From: an uncultured Methanobrevibacter sp.
GTDB lineage: Archaea; Methanobacteriota; Methanobacteria; Methanobacteriales; Methanobacteriaceae
Direction: 5' to 3'
Assembly: GCF_937881195.1 (NCBI RefSeq)
Contig: NZ_CALGFC010000006.1
Span: forward strand, 1 to 64,000
Length of the DNA: 64,000 bases
Positions 44,541-53,452 of the stretch are shown one piece after another. The number at the start of each line of letters is the position of its first letter. The first letter of the stretch is position 1. The notes under the pieces were generated by a model that had not been told where the DNA came from, made no database searches, and saw only the letters and a list, made by a program, of their open reading frames with translations. Made by a program: the position numbers and the translations under genes.

Positions 44541-45227
44541 ATTGAGTGGGTAATAAAAATTGGTGGAAGTCTTTTTCCAAAAAAAGCTATCGAATTAGCT
44601 AATTCTTTAAAAGGAACTAATTGTCTTATAATTACTGGAGGGGGAGAATTTGCAAATCTCATTCGTAAATATGATGGCGAGATTGGATTTTCAAATGATG
44701 TTACTCATGAAACTGCTATTCAATCTATGGATATCACAGCTAAACTATTAAATGATAAATTAGACTTTACAAAAATCACATCTTCTCTTGAAAATCTTGA
44801 AAATATCCTTGATTCTGGAAAAATTCCTATATTAATCTGTTCGGATATTTTAAAAGATAATTCAAATATTTATCCTTCTTGGAATGTAACTTCAGATTCA
44901 ATTTCAGCATATGTTTCAAACATCTTAAAAGCGAAACTTTTAATAGCTACAAATGTAGATGGTATATATAGCCGAGAACCGAATAGTGTTGGGTCAAAAT
45001 TTTTTGATGAAATTGATGCTAAAAAACTACTAACTTTTAATGAGACATCAGTTGACTTAATGCTCAGTGAGTTACTAATTAAATTCGGCAATAACTGTTT
45101 TGTTGTCAATGGAAGTTTCCCAGAGAGAGTTTTATCTCTTATTGGGGGAAAAAATAGTGACAAAATGATTGATGACGATTATAAACCCAATTATAATTTT
45201 AGATATACATTAATTAGAGGTGAATAA
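44541..45227 (+). CDS. mfnE: Amino acid kinase-like MfnE, methanofuran biosynthesis
   Basis: MfnE phosphorylates the furan-methanol precursor of methanofuran and belongs to the amino acid kinase fold. The frame reads WVIKIGGSLFPKKAIELA then LIITGGGEFANLIRKYD, NVDGIYSREPN and VNGSFPERV, which cover the ATP-binding and substrate loops. No ATG, GTG or TTG exists in frame upstream of these motifs; the first ATG (44727) would delete IKIGGS and GGGEFAN. The likely start is ATT at 44541 or 44538 after GGGGTG. A base error is the alternative. About 228 residues, normal length. It is followed directly by a zinc-ribbon gene. Confidence 0.75.
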   Translation: MEWVIKIGGSLFPKKAIELANSLKGTNCLIITGGGEFANLIRKYDGEIGFSNDVTHETAIQSMDITAKLLNDKLDFTKITSSLENLENILDSGKIPILICSDILKDNSNIYPSWNVTSDSISAYVSNILKAKLLIATNVDGIYSREPNSVGSKFFDEIDAKKLLTFNETSVDLMLSELLIKFGNNCFVVNGSFPERVLSLIGGKNSDKMIDDDYKPNYNFRYTLIRGE

Positions 45228-45228
45228 A

Positions 45229-45390
45229 ATGAAAAAAGTAGAATGTAAATCTTGTAAACAAGAAATTCCATTAATAGATACTTATGTTGAATTTCCATGT
45301 CCTGAATGTGGTGAATTAATAGCAAGATGCGATAAATGTCGTACTTTTGGTCACACTTATGTTTGTGATTGTGGTTTTGAAGGACCTTAA
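45229..45390 (+). CDS. Small zinc-ribbon protein (HVO_2753-like)
   Basis: A 53-residue protein with four paired cysteine motifs: CKSC (6-9), CPEC (24-27), CDKC (34-37) and CDC (46-48). It matches the tiny archaeal zinc-finger family typified by HVO_2753 of Haloferax and conserved beside ef1b. It may bind RNA or a translation partner; the role is not known. It starts one base after the mfnE stop, with AGAGGTGA as ribosome site, so the two are co-transcribed. Confidence 0.85.
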   Translation: MKKVECKSCKQEIPLIDTYVEFPCPECGELIARCDKCRTFGHTYVCDCGFEGP

Positions 45391-46398
45391 TTTAAGAATT
45401 TGATATTATTTATTAATCTAATATTTTCCAATCTTTTATGCTATTAATAATTGGAAATATATCTATTTGTTATATCTAAATTTTAATATCTTTTTATTAA
45501 ATTTATTAATATTTTAATCTAATTTTTGATTTATGCATTTTTGACTATATAATTTTTTTATCATATAATTTTTGATAATGCAAAATTTTTCATTATACAA
45601 ATTTTATCTTTTTATAAATTTTTATCATTAAAATTTATTTTCATAATGTTAAATTTATCAATTAGTTTTTATTTTTAATATAAAATTATAAAAAAATATT
45701 AGAAATATATAAATATTTAGTAAAATGAGTAATATTAATGTTTCTTTCATAAATTTATTATATTTAATAATAATATCCTAAGCCATTATTATTGATTTAA
45801 TCGATTAAAAATACTTTTCTGCTAAAATAAATACTTTTTTAAGTTATTTTATCTAAAATAAACCAAAATAATTAAATATTATTAATTTAATATATCTTTT
45901 TGCATTTGTTAATATAATATTTTTATAAGTATTTTTTATAAATATTTTTATTTATGGATATTTTTTATAAAATATTATTAATGCATTTAAACCTAAAAAG
46001 TTAGCTATATTTTTCATTATATAAATCGATAGATACTGCATCACAATAGGGTTCTATGATTTTTAAAGAAGATAGTTTAAAGAATATAATTTAATTAAAA
46101 TAAATGTTTAGTTAAAAAATTTTAAATTAAAATAGTTTAAAAAATTTAAAAGAAAAGTTTGAAATAATAATTATTTATTTTTTATTCAATTATAAATAAT
46201 TTTAAAGATAAAAGAGTTTTTAAAGATAAAAAATAACATATAAGATATATATAGTAAAATAATAAAATTATATTGTATTTATATTCTAAATATTATAAAA
46301 TATTATAAATATTATATATTATTAAATATTTTAAATATTATATATTATTAAATATTTTAAATATTTTAAAATAACTTTATTTATTTGGAGGATTTAAA
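45391..46398. other. One-kilobase intergenic region before ef1b
   Basis: About 1 kb of AT-rich sequence in a place where ef1b usually follows closely. No ORF was found. One less AT-rich spot, ATCACAATAGGGTTCTATGAT (near 46040-46060), can form a small hairpin about 25 bases after TTATATAAAT, so a short RNA or leader is possible but unproved. ATTATATATTATTAAATATTTTAA is repeated at 46310-46360. Confidence 0.4.
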
Positions 46399-46668
46399 AT
46401 GGGAGAAGTTGTAGCAACTGTAAAATTAATGCCTGAAAGCCCTGATGTCGACTTAGAACAAATGAAAATTGATGCTCAAAATGCAGTTAATGAAGATGCG
46501 GAATTACATAAAATAGAGGAAGAACCTATTGCTTTTGGTTTAGTAGCTTTAAATGTAATGTTCATTGTTGATGATGGTGAAGGTGGAACTGAAGCAGTAG
46601 AGGAAAAATTAGCGAAAATTCCAAGTGTCAACAGTATAGAAGTTGTTGATGTTAGAAGATTAATGTAA
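46399..46668 (+). CDS. ef1b: Translation elongation factor 1-beta
   Basis: The 89-residue archaeal exchange factor that reloads EF-1alpha with GTP. It matches the eukaryal EF1B C-terminal domain: VVATVKLMPESPDVDLEQMK, EEPIAFGLVALNVMFIVDD and the end VNSIEVVDVRRLM. Start ATG 46399 follows TGGAGGAT. Monocistronic by spacing. Confidence 0.95.
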   Translation: MGEVVATVKLMPESPDVDLEQMKIDAQNAVNEDAELHKIEEEPIAFGLVALNVMFIVDDGEGGTEAVEEKLAKIPSVNSIEVVDVRRLM

Positions 46669-47089
46669 TTTATATTTTAAATATATTAACTTAATTTTAA
46701 AGATTAAAATATTAATTCTCTATTTTGTTAATTAATATAGCTTCTTAATTATTAAATCTTTTAATTATTAAATTCTTTAATTATAAAGTTTTTTAATTAT
46801 TAAATCTTTTTATTATTAAATTCTTTAATTATAAAGTTTTTTAATTATTAAATCTTTTTATTAATCATTCTTGTTGTATTTAATTAATAAATATTGAACT
46901 TATTTTTTTTTATTTGGTTTTTTTATTATATTTAAAAACATTTCATTTTTTTATTTTTATAATTTTATTATATCAATTTATACTTAGTAAAATAATTAAT
47001 TTTTAATTAATAATATTTACAATTGTAATTAATAACTAATATTAATTAACAATAATATAATATAATAATTTAATAGCAGGTGAGATAGG
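46669..47089. other. Repeat-rich gap before the TctA-like gene
   Basis: A 421-base AT-rich gap whose first part is a tandem array (separate entry). No ORF was seen. Confidence 0.6.
46743..46866. repeat. 16-17-bp tandem array after ef1b
   Basis: About seven units alternate AATTATTAAATCTTTT, AATTATTAAATTCTTT and AATTATAAAGTTTTTT. The triplet of units repeats as a block of about 50 bases. Confidence 0.82.
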
Positions 47090-48337
47090 ATGTTTGATCT
47101 TATTTTAGCTTGCTTTTTAGGTATTTTATGTGGTGCAGTAACTGGATTAATTCCAGGGATTCATGTTAACACAGCAGGAGCTATAATTTTCACATTTTCT
47201 GCATTTTTACTTGAAATTTTCACACCAGAATTCCTCTGTGTTTTTTTAGTAGCTATGTCAATTGCCCATGCATTGATAGAATTTATTCCTTCTATATTAT
47301 TAGGAGTACCTGATGAAGCTACAGCAGTATCTGTTTTGCCAGGACATCGTATGGTTTTAGAAGGTAGATCTAAAGAAGCTATTAGGATAGTAGGGATTGG
47401 AGGCTTTGGGGCAATTATTGTTATTATAATAATGCTTCCTATTTTCATGTTTTTTTTGCCAGTTGTACAGGGAATAATTAAACCTTATACGTTTATAATA
47501 CTTTTAATAGTTTCAATATATATTCTTTGGAGGCTTAGTAGTAGTAAAAAGTCTTTCATATGGTCTTCAATATTGTTTATTTTTTCTGGTATATTGGGGT
47601 GGACTATTTTTCAAACTCCTATATCCTCAGGGCTTTCTATGATGTGTATATTTTCAGGATTATTTGGAATAAGCACTATATTGTTCAGTTTAAATGACAA
47701 TTCTTTTGTACCTCATCAAAATAAATTTTACACTCTTGATTTAAATAGTAACATGTTAAGGGGTATATTTGCTGGTGGAGTTTCTGGGGCTATTCTTGGA
47801 TTTTTACCAGGATTTGGGCCTGCACAGGGAAGTATGATTGCACAAACAGTTGCTGGAGGAGGAGGTGAAGATAACACTGAAAATTTTCTATGTTCTATTA
47901 GTGGACTGAACACTTCTGATACATTATTTTCTCTTATATGTATTTACCTTATAGGTAATCCTAGGAGCGGGATAGCTGTTTACATGAATTACTTAATAAG
48001 CACATTTAATTTATATCACTTACTTATATTTACTTTCACGGCTCTTGTGGCAGTATCTATATCATTGATTCTATGCTTAAAGTTAGGTGATAGTTTTTCA
48101 AAGATAATGCAAAATTTAAACTATAAAAAATTATCTATTACAGTTATAATTTTAATGATAGTAATTTTATATATATTCACAATAATTTACAAAGCTAATA
48201 TTTTTTATATAACTCTTGCTCTTATTACATCAACTGCAATGGGATTACTTCCACATTATCTTGGTGTATCTAAATCTCATTTAATGGGGGTTTTAATAAT
48301 CCCTGCAATGATAATTTATTTAGGCATACTTATGTAA
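47090..48337 (+). CDS. TctA-family membrane permease (DUF112-like)
   Basis: A 415-residue integral membrane protein with about ten to twelve helices. The start has GAVTGLIPGIHVNTAGAI and the middle has GFLPGFGPAQGSMIAQ, an internal duplication of the G-x-x-PG-x-x-x-x motif seen in TctA proteins. Bacterial TctA moves tricarboxylates with TctB and TctC; no such partners lie here, so substrate is unknown. Start ATG 47090 follows AGGTGAGA. Confidence 0.8.
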   Translation: MFDLILACFLGILCGAVTGLIPGIHVNTAGAIIFTFSAFLLEIFTPEFLCVFLVAMSIAHALIEFIPSILLGVPDEATAVSVLPGHRMVLEGRSKEAIRIVGIGGFGAIIVIIIMLPIFMFFLPVVQGIIKPYTFIILLIVSIYILWRLSSSKKSFIWSSILFIFSGILGWTIFQTPISSGLSMMCIFSGLFGISTILFSLNDNSFVPHQNKFYTLDLNSNMLRGIFAGGVSGAILGFLPGFGPAQGSMIAQTVAGGGGEDNTENFLCSISGLNTSDTLFSLICIYLIGNPRSGIAVYMNYLISTFNLYHLLIFTFTALVAVSISLILCLKLGDSFSKIMQNLNYKKLSITVIILMIVILYIFTIIYKANIFYITLALITSTAMGLLPHYLGVSKSHLMGVLIIPAMIIYLGILM

Positions 48338-48643
48338 ATCTTTGTAAATATTCTAATTTTTATTCTATTTTTATCAACTTTCGACTATTGTTTCTATTTT
48401 TTAATTTTCATTTTTAATTTTCATTTTTTTATTTTTAATTCGAAACTTAATATTAAATTTTAGATTATAATAAATTCTTATTGTATAAAATATTTAAAAA
48501 GATTATTATATATTTAGATTATATTCAAAAAATTATTAAGGTATGTTAAACATAATATAATATCAATAATAAATAATAGTTATTAAATTTTTAATATTTG
48601 TTATTAAATATTTAGTTTCTAAAAATTAAGTTTAGGTGATAAT
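48338..48643. other. Intergenic before gerW-like gene
   Basis: About 305 AT-rich bases. TTTTTAATTTTCATTT repeats near 48400-48430. No gene was seen. Confidence 0.6.
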
Positions 48644-49078
48644 ATGACTGAAAATTCTATTAAAACAACAGTGGATGAACTAAAGAAGCTTCTTAATGTA
48701 AAAAATTTTATTGGAGAACCAATAGAAACTGAAGATAAAATATTAATTCCTTTTATGAAATGGGGAATAGGTTTTGGGGCTGGTCAAATGAATAATTCCA
48801 ATTCTGAAGGGGGATTTGGTTCAGGTGCGGCTGCAGGGATTGAACCCATTTCAATAGTTGTTGTTGATAAAAAATCTGATGGAATTGATGGGGTAAGAGT
48901 ATTAAATTTAACAAAGGCCACTGAAACTAGTAAAGCGATATCAGAATTAGGTATTGTTGCTACAGATTTAATAAAAGAAGTTATATCTAACTATAATGAA
49001 AAACAAGCTGGAAAATCTGGAGATAATCCTTTAGAAAATCAAAATGTTGAATCTAATGTTGTAAAAGATTCTGAATAA
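48644..49078 (+). CDS. GerW/YtfJ family protein
   Basis: A 144-residue protein with the GerW pattern: VKNFIGEPIETEDKILIPFMKWGIGFGAG (residues ~19-47), a glycine-rich GGFGSGAAAGIEPISIVVV, then VRVLNL and a C-terminal charged tail. GerW was named from spore germination in Bacillus, but archaea have no spores, so its job here is unknown. It is followed by a DUF2953 protein, as ytfJ and ytfI are paired in Bacillus. Start ATG 48644 follows AGGTGAT. Confidence 0.8.
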   Translation: MTENSIKTTVDELKKLLNVKNFIGEPIETEDKILIPFMKWGIGFGAGQMNNSNSEGGFGSGAAAGIEPISIVVVDKKSDGIDGVRVLNLTKATETSKAISELGIVATDLIKEVISNYNEKQAGKSGDNPLENQNVESNVVKDSE

Positions 49079-49148
49079 TTTTAATTATATTATTAACAAT
49101 ATTATATATTAATATTTTAAATTTACATAAAAGGATAGCTTGGTTACT

Positions 49149-49853
49149 ATGATTATAGAAATAATAGTGGGTTTAATTATTTTTATAATTATTTTGATAT
49201 TAATTTTTTTATATTTTGGTTTAAATATAAATATTTTTTTAAATAAAAGAGGAAATGATTTTAAAGGGCAAATTGAAGTTAAATTCTCAATTTTTAAAAT
49301 TTTTTCTAAAAACTTTCCAGATGATGAAAAAAATAAAAAACCTGAAAACGACAAAAAAGAAAATATAAAAAGAAAGTCTAATGATATTAAAGATAAAAAT
49401 AGCTCTGAAGATTTGGATGATGAATTAAATAAAAATAATAGTGCTAAAGATAAAGATAATGTGAAGGATAAAAATTCTAAAAATAAATTAAATGAATTTA
49501 GAGAATTATTTCCTCTTATTTCAACTAACTTTTGGGATATTTTAGATTTAATCGAGTCTCTATTATATTCAGTAAATTTAAAAAAATTTAAGCTTCATTT
49601 AATATTAGGATTTTCTAGCCCTGTTAATACTGCAACTACTTTAGGCTATATTTGGGCTTTTTCAGCTACTCCTAATTTATCTAAATCTTTTAATTTATCT
49701 GCAGAGCCAATATTTAATAAAGAAATTTTTGATTTTGAAAGTGAGATTGTATTTAAAATAAGTCTTTTAAAACCAGTATTAAAAATTTTTAAATTATTAA
49801 CTAAAAAAAGCATGATTAAACTTATATTAAAATTAAGGAAGTTTTTCAAATGA
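49149..49853 (+). CDS. DUF2953 membrane-anchored protein
   Basis: About 234 residues. One N-terminal membrane helix (residues ~3-25) is followed by a lysine/asparagine/aspartate-rich linker (~65-125) and a C-terminal domain with the DUF2953 pattern LHLILGFSSPVNTATTLGYIWAF. Function is unknown; the protein is paired with GerW here as in Firmicutes. TTG at 49140, nearer to the AAGGA ribosome site, is an alternative start that adds three residues. Its end overlaps the next gene by four bases. Confidence 0.72.
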   Translation: MIIEIIVGLIIFIIILILIFLYFGLNINIFLNKRGNDFKGQIEVKFSIFKIFSKNFPDDEKNKKPENDKKENIKRKSNDIKDKNSSEDLDDELNKNNSAKDKDNVKDKNSKNKLNEFRELFPLISTNFWDILDLIESLLYSVNLKKFKLHLILGFSSPVNTATTLGYIWAFSATPNLSKSFNLSAEPIFNKEIFDFESEIVFKISLLKPVLKIFKLLTKKSMIKLILKLRKFFK

Positions 49854-50155
49854 TTAAAGATAATTTATCTGATATTTTTAATTTTAATATAATTGATGAG
49901 AGATTTTTTACAGAAGGATTTGATTTAGGTAATTTAAAAATTTATCCCTATTACGATCTTTCTATAATAATTTTAGATTCTGAAGAATCTGGTGTTTTCT
50001 CTATAAAACCTTTAGCTATAATTATTTCTAATTTTAATAGTAATAATGATATTGAATATTATTTATATTATATTGATGAATCTAAAAAGAGTGAAAATTC
50101 TGATAAAATTATTATAGAAAAATTTTGTGAGGATATTTTGAATTTAAATAACTAA
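49850..50155 (+). CDS. Hypothetical protein, coupled to DUF2953
   Basis: A 101-residue soluble protein, not recognised. It starts at ATGA overlapping the DUF2953 stop, so it is translationally coupled and likely part of the GerW/DUF2953 unit. Sequence shows alternating hydrophobic strands (LKIYPYYDLSIIILDSEESGVFSIKPLAIIISNF) but no known motif. Its end overlaps the convergent methyltransferase-like gene by 12 bases. Confidence 0.6.
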   Translation: MIKDNLSDIFNFNIIDERFFTEGFDLGNLKIYPYYDLSIIILDSEESGVFSIKPLAIIISNFNSNNDIEYYLYYIDESKKSENSDKIIIEKFCEDILNLNN

Positions 50156-51463
50156 TATATCCACTGCTATTTTTTCAGCAATTTTTTTAATTTCGTCTGT
50201 GTTTACTTGAGGAAAACAGTCTAATATGCATATATCAAATTCTTTATTTTCACTATTTTTATTGAATTCATAACTTTTTAGTTTATAATATAATTCTTCT
50301 AGAGAAAAATTATATATTCTAAAATTTTTTCCAATAGAAATTTCAAAATTTTCATAATTATTTTTTATTATTTTTAGATTTTTATCCCTATTTTTGCTTT
50401 TAGTATTATAATTTCTAGAATTATTTCTATTATAACCCTCATTTATATTATAATTATCATTTATATTATAACTATTATTTTTATTATTCCTATTATTTTT
50501 ATTATTCCAATTATTTTTATTACTATAAATATTATTTCTAAAATCTACCTTGTTTAGGCTATCTTCAATCCATTTTTCTGATTTATTTTGATTAAATCGT
50601 TCTTTAATCATTTTAAATCCATTTGCTTCTAAATTTACTAATGTCATAATTGTAGAAGGTTTCCAAACATCATTAAATACTACTTCTTTAACTCCTAATT
50701 TAAGTAAAAATATTCCTAAAGTTCCATTGCCACAAGTACCATCTAAAACTTTTAACTTTGATATTTCTTCTTTAGAATAGTTTTTTGATTTTAGATAGTT
50801 ACATATACTAACTATTTTACTTTCTGATGTATTTGGAAATTCTATGTAACTTAGGTGCTGAACTTTATTTATAGCTATTTTTCCCATTGGTGTTTGAATT
50901 ATATCACATCTAATATCATTTCCTTTAAGAATTTTATATGAATTTTCTTCACTATTTGCATCTAATTTTCCAACGGTGTCTTTAGGATTTCCCTTTAAAA
51001 CTCCTTTTATTTCACTAACTTCTTCTAATATTATTTCAGCAATATCTCTTGTTAAATTATCATGTAAAATAATCAATGAATCATTTTTAAGGTATATATT
51101 ATGGGGATTATTTGTTAATGGAGTTAACAATGGGACGGGTCCATTTCTAAGATTATATTCTCGTAATTTAACTTTTTCGGTTTTCATTATCTTTAAAACA
51201 TGGGTCATTATTATATCTAAATGTCTTTTTCCACAATCACATCTACCAAAGGTGTTGTCAATATCAGATAAATTTACTTGTTCGTCTATTCTTTTAAATT
51301 TTTTAATCTTAATTGGAAGATTAGTATCGCATTCAGAGCATTTTTGTGTTTTTTTTAAATTATTATGGATATTTTCAATATTAATTATTTCCTTTGATAG
51401 GTCATAACTTAATCTATCAATGTTAAGTTGTTTGTAATTTTTTGAAAATATTATTTTTTCCAT
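50144..51463 (-). CDS. SAM methyltransferase-like protein with Asn-rich insertion
   Basis: A 439-residue protein. The N-terminal part has four cysteines in CSECD and CDCGKRH, likely a zinc knuckle (residues ~41-77). The centre has a Rossmann methyltransferase glycine loop LDGTCGNGTLGIFLLKLG (~243-260) and FNDVWKPSTI. Residues ~310-365 are nearly all asparagine and a few other residues, a low-complexity insertion. It ends CILDCFPQV near 420, a possible active-site region. Substrate unknown. No strong ribosome site; it overlaps the end of the plus-strand gene by 12 bases. Confidence 0.62.
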   Translation of the reverse strand: MEKIIFSKNYKQLNIDRLSYDLSKEIINIENIHNNLKKTQKCSECDTNLPIKIKKFKRIDEQVNLSDIDNTFGRCDCGKRHLDIIMTHVLKIMKTEKVKLREYNLRNGPVPLLTPLTNNPHNIYLKNDSLIILHDNLTRDIAEIILEEVSEIKGVLKGNPKDTVGKLDANSEENSYKILKGNDIRCDIIQTPMGKIAINKVQHLSYIEFPNTSESKIVSICNYLKSKNYSKEEISKLKVLDGTCGNGTLGIFLLKLGVKEVVFNDVWKPSTIMTLVNLEANGFKMIKERFNQNKSEKWIEDSLNKVDFRNNIYSNKNNWNNKNNRNNKNNSYNINDNYNINEGYNRNNSRNYNTKSKNRDKNLKIIKNNYENFEISIGKNFRIYNFSLEELYYKLKSYEFNKNSENKEFDICILDCFPQVNTDEIKKIAEKIAVDILVI

Positions 51464-51745
51464 AATATTATTTTGTTTTCGTTATCTTTATATCTTACTT
51501 TAATCAATAGTAATATTAAAATAATAATAATTAGTATTATTTTATTATTTAAGAAGGTAATTATCATCTCTCTTTATAATTATCTCCTTTCTTTACTAGA
51601 TTTATATTATTTATAATATTTTTTTGGATAATATGAGTATATTTTTTCTGGATAATAAGTGGATGATTCCAATATAATACTATTTAAAATTGTTATTTTA
51701 TCAAATCTATTATTTTTATTAAAATATGTTTAATCCGGTGAATTT

Positions 51746-53395
51746 ATGATAGATAATAAAGAGAAAAAAGATGAAAATTTAAAATATAAGTTTAAAAGCA
51801 CTAATAATTTAATTCCTAAATATAAATTGATGAATTCAAATTTTTCAAAGTTAGAAAAGACTTTATTGGAAGAATTAAGAAATAATCTAGTTGATTTAGC
51901 TGTATCTTCAGGTAAAAATTCTAAAATAAATGAAAATGAGTTATTTTTAGATATCAAAGAGTTTTTAACTAAGAAAATAATCAACAAAACTGATAATACT
52001 AATTATGATTTTTCAGATTTTATTTCTAAAGATTTATTGGAAATTTATAATGGGTCTATTGATGAAATAAATAATAAAAAATCAAGACTTAAAAATTCAA
52101 AAAAGAAGGGGATAAACCAAAATGATAAAAGTTATGTTGAGGACATTTTTAATTCTAGATATTTAGAGGAGAATATCATTGATAAAAAAATTGATGAATT
52201 AGCTAATAAACTATTCAAAGAGATTATTGGTTATGGTGAACTTGATTCTTTAATAAATGATGATAAACTTGAGGAAATAATGATAATTGGTGTCAATAAA
52301 CCAGTTTTTGTTTATCATAGGGACCATGGTATGATGGAATCAAATTTAGTATTTGAAAATGTTGAGGAAATTCTTTCAGTTATTGATTCAATAGCTCGTC
52401 AAGTAAATAGGAGAATAGATCAAGAATCTCCAATTATGGATGCAAGACTTGAAAATGGCTCACGAGTTAATGCTACTATTTCTCCAATATCTGCAGATGG
52501 GCCTTCTTTAACTATAAGAAAGTTTAAAAAAGATCCTTTGACAATAATTGATATAATAAATGAGAAAACTTTAAATTGTGAATTGGCTGCTTTTTTATGG
52601 TTGTGTATTGATGGGCTTGGCGTGAATCCTGCTAATACTATTATTTCTGGAGGAACAAGTTCTGGGAAAACAACAACTTTAAATTCATTATCTGCATTTA
52701 TAAATCCTCGAGAAAGAATAATAACAATAGAAGACACTCTTGAACTTCAAATACCTCAAAAACATATTTTAAGATTAGAAACAAGAGTTTCAAACATTGA
52801 AAATAAAGGAGAGTTAACAATGGATGATTTACTTAAAAATTCTCTAAGGCAAAGACCAGATAGAATAATTGTAGGTGAAGTAAGAGGAAAAGAAGCAGTA
52901 ACTCTTTTTACAGCACTTAACACTGGACATTCTGGATTTGGAACACTTCATTCAAATAGTTCAAGGGAAACTATAACTCGCCTTACAAACGCTCCTATGA
53001 ATGTTCCAGAAATGATGATTTCTGCAATTGATTTTATTATAATGCAGAATAGAATTTATCGATCTGATGGTGTTTCTATTCGTAGGATTACCGAGGTTGT
53101 TGAAGTTGTAGGTATTGAAGAGGGAACTATTCAATTAAATAAAATTTTTCAATGGAATTCTAAAGAAGATAAAATTGAAAATGTGTCAATTTCATCTAAA
53201 ACATTAGAAAAAATTGCAAATACTAAAGGTATTGAAATGAAAACTATCTTTGACGAAATAAATAAAAGAAAAAATGTTTTAGAATTTTTATCTAATAATA
53301 ATATTAGAAGTTTTCATGAACTGAATATGTTTATTGGTAATTACTATTTAGATTCTAAAATCGTTTTGGAGTATATTTCTAATTTTGATCATTAA
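51746..53395 (+). CDS. Type II/IV secretion ATPase (CpaF/FlaI-like)
   Basis: A 549-residue ATPase of the VirB11/PilT class. It has a lysine-rich N-terminal part (~1-130), an N-terminal domain with GYGELDSLINDDKLEEIMIIG, Walker A SGGTSSGKTTT near 301-311, the Asp box ITIEDTLELQ, the Walker B IIVGEVRGKEA and the His box TLHSNS. It would power assembly of a pilus or secretion of an adhesin. The next gene, 57 bases on, codes for the membrane platform. No pilin or prepilin peptidase was seen nearby. Start ATG 51746 follows CCGGTGA. Confidence 0.87.
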   Translation: MIDNKEKKDENLKYKFKSTNNLIPKYKLMNSNFSKLEKTLLEELRNNLVDLAVSSGKNSKINENELFLDIKEFLTKKIINKTDNTNYDFSDFISKDLLEIYNGSIDEINNKKSRLKNSKKKGINQNDKSYVEDIFNSRYLEENIIDKKIDELANKLFKEIIGYGELDSLINDDKLEEIMIIGVNKPVFVYHRDHGMMESNLVFENVEEILSVIDSIARQVNRRIDQESPIMDARLENGSRVNATISPISADGPSLTIRKFKKDPLTIIDIINEKTLNCELAAFLWLCIDGLGVNPANTIISGGTSSGKTTTLNSLSAFINPRERIITIEDTLELQIPQKHILRLETRVSNIENKGELTMDDLLKNSLRQRPDRIIVGEVRGKEAVTLFTALNTGHSGFGTLHSNSSRETITRLTNAPMNVPEMMISAIDFIIMQNRIYRSDGVSIRRITEVVEVVGIEEGTIQLNKIFQWNSKEDKIENVSISSKTLEKIANTKGIEMKTIFDEINKRKNVLEFLSNNNIRSFHELNMFIGNYYLDSKIVLEYISNFDH

Positions 53396-53452
53396 AATAC
53401 ATAATTTTTATTAAAGGATGTAGATATTATTTTAAAACAATTCTTTATATTA

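Noticed and set aside
44727..45227. mfnE starting at ATG 44727
   Set aside because: It would remove the conserved IKIGGS and GGGEFAN loops, which are clearly encoded just upstream in the same frame.
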